Part shown: positions 63,780 through 64,000 of the stretch, in pieces | How the letters are laid out: each line of letters starts with the position of its first letter | How positions within the stretch are numbered: the first letter of the stretch is position 1 | Origin: Fragum whitleyi | Lineage: Eukaryota; Mollusca; Bivalvia; Cardiida; Cardiidae | Reading direction: 5' to 3' | DNA length: 64,000 nucleotides | Assembly (NCBI GenBank): GCA_948146395.1 | Contig: OX411559.1 | Location: forward strand, 32,796,215-32,860,214 | Notes under the pieces: model-generated | Told to the model about the DNA's origin: nothing | What the model saw: only the letters and a program-made list of their open reading frames with translations | The model's database searches: none | Program-made: the position numbers and the translations under genes

Positions 63780-64000
63780 ATTGACGTAATATTAACGACA
63801 TCGTGAAATTGACACGATAATGATTTTAGAATGAAATTGAATGAGTGTGTGGATCGTCATTTGATTGACATTAAAGCGAGGTAGATCTAATCCAATATCG
63901 CTAATTTTGTTCGAGGTGAACAAAATTTGCGATGTTAATTACCTCACTTTAATAAAATATGTATATAGGTTCTACGATTACCATTCTTTGTCTTCTAGAA
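63780..64000 (+). repeat. 430-bp MITE, cut by the window end
   Basis: 'gacatcgtgaaattgacacg', 'gaatgagtgtgtggatcgtc', then 'ctaattttgttcgaggtgaa' palindrome. The right half lies outside. Confidence 0.7.

Overview
The window is animal nuclear DNA: AT-rich, with two genes split by long GT-AG introns and a dense load of short non-autonomous repeats. The repeat types (tRNA-headed SINEs, foldback MITEs, and families ending in 'ctcttgtt' with runs of 'gtccgtccgt') suggest a lophotrochozoan, most likely a bivalve mollusc. That placement is inference from recall of such genomes, not a database result.

Two genes can be read with confidence and they are convergent. (1) Plus strand, 3425-22160: the 3' part of Smoothened (SMO), the seven-pass Hedgehog signal transducer. 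Nine exons run from just before TM2 to the stop with all splice phases consistent (3534 nt, 1177 residues). The 5' exons (cysteine-rich domain, TM1) were not found and presumably lie before base 1. The last exon alone codes for about 782 residues of cytoplasmic tail. (2) Minus strand, 51671 down to 30281: a complete arsenite methyltransferase (AS3MT), eight exons, 342 residues, with the four expected cysteines at positions 32, 61, 156 and 206. A second intact first exon of identical length and phase lies upstream at 56052-55883, and a third, broken copy at 59545-59030.

Both genes carry partial tandem exon duplications: SMO exon C has an in-frame shadow at about 6350-6460, AS3MT exon 3 has two decayed copies at about 46785-47110, and AS3MT exon 1 is present three times plus a scrap.

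Layout: 1-3424, repeats upstream of the first visible SMO exon; 3425-22160, SMO exons with introns full of MITEs and SINEs; 22161-30280, the convergent intergenic region with a hairpin just after the SMO stop and a 2414-bp CACTA-like element (26316-28729) with 11-bp inverted ends and a TCT target duplication; 30281-51671, AS3MT, whose intron 4 holds a 4.36-kb coding-free element (40626-44980) with poly(C)/poly(G) tips, inverted ends and a periodic ATACGTTAC motif; 51672-64000, extra AS3MT first exons and more repeats, with no further gene recognised. No reverse transcriptase, transposase, rRNA, functional tRNA or CRISPR was recognised.

The genes have unrelated jobs (ciliary Hedgehog signalling; cytosolic arsenic methylation). 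Their proximity implies no shared pathway.
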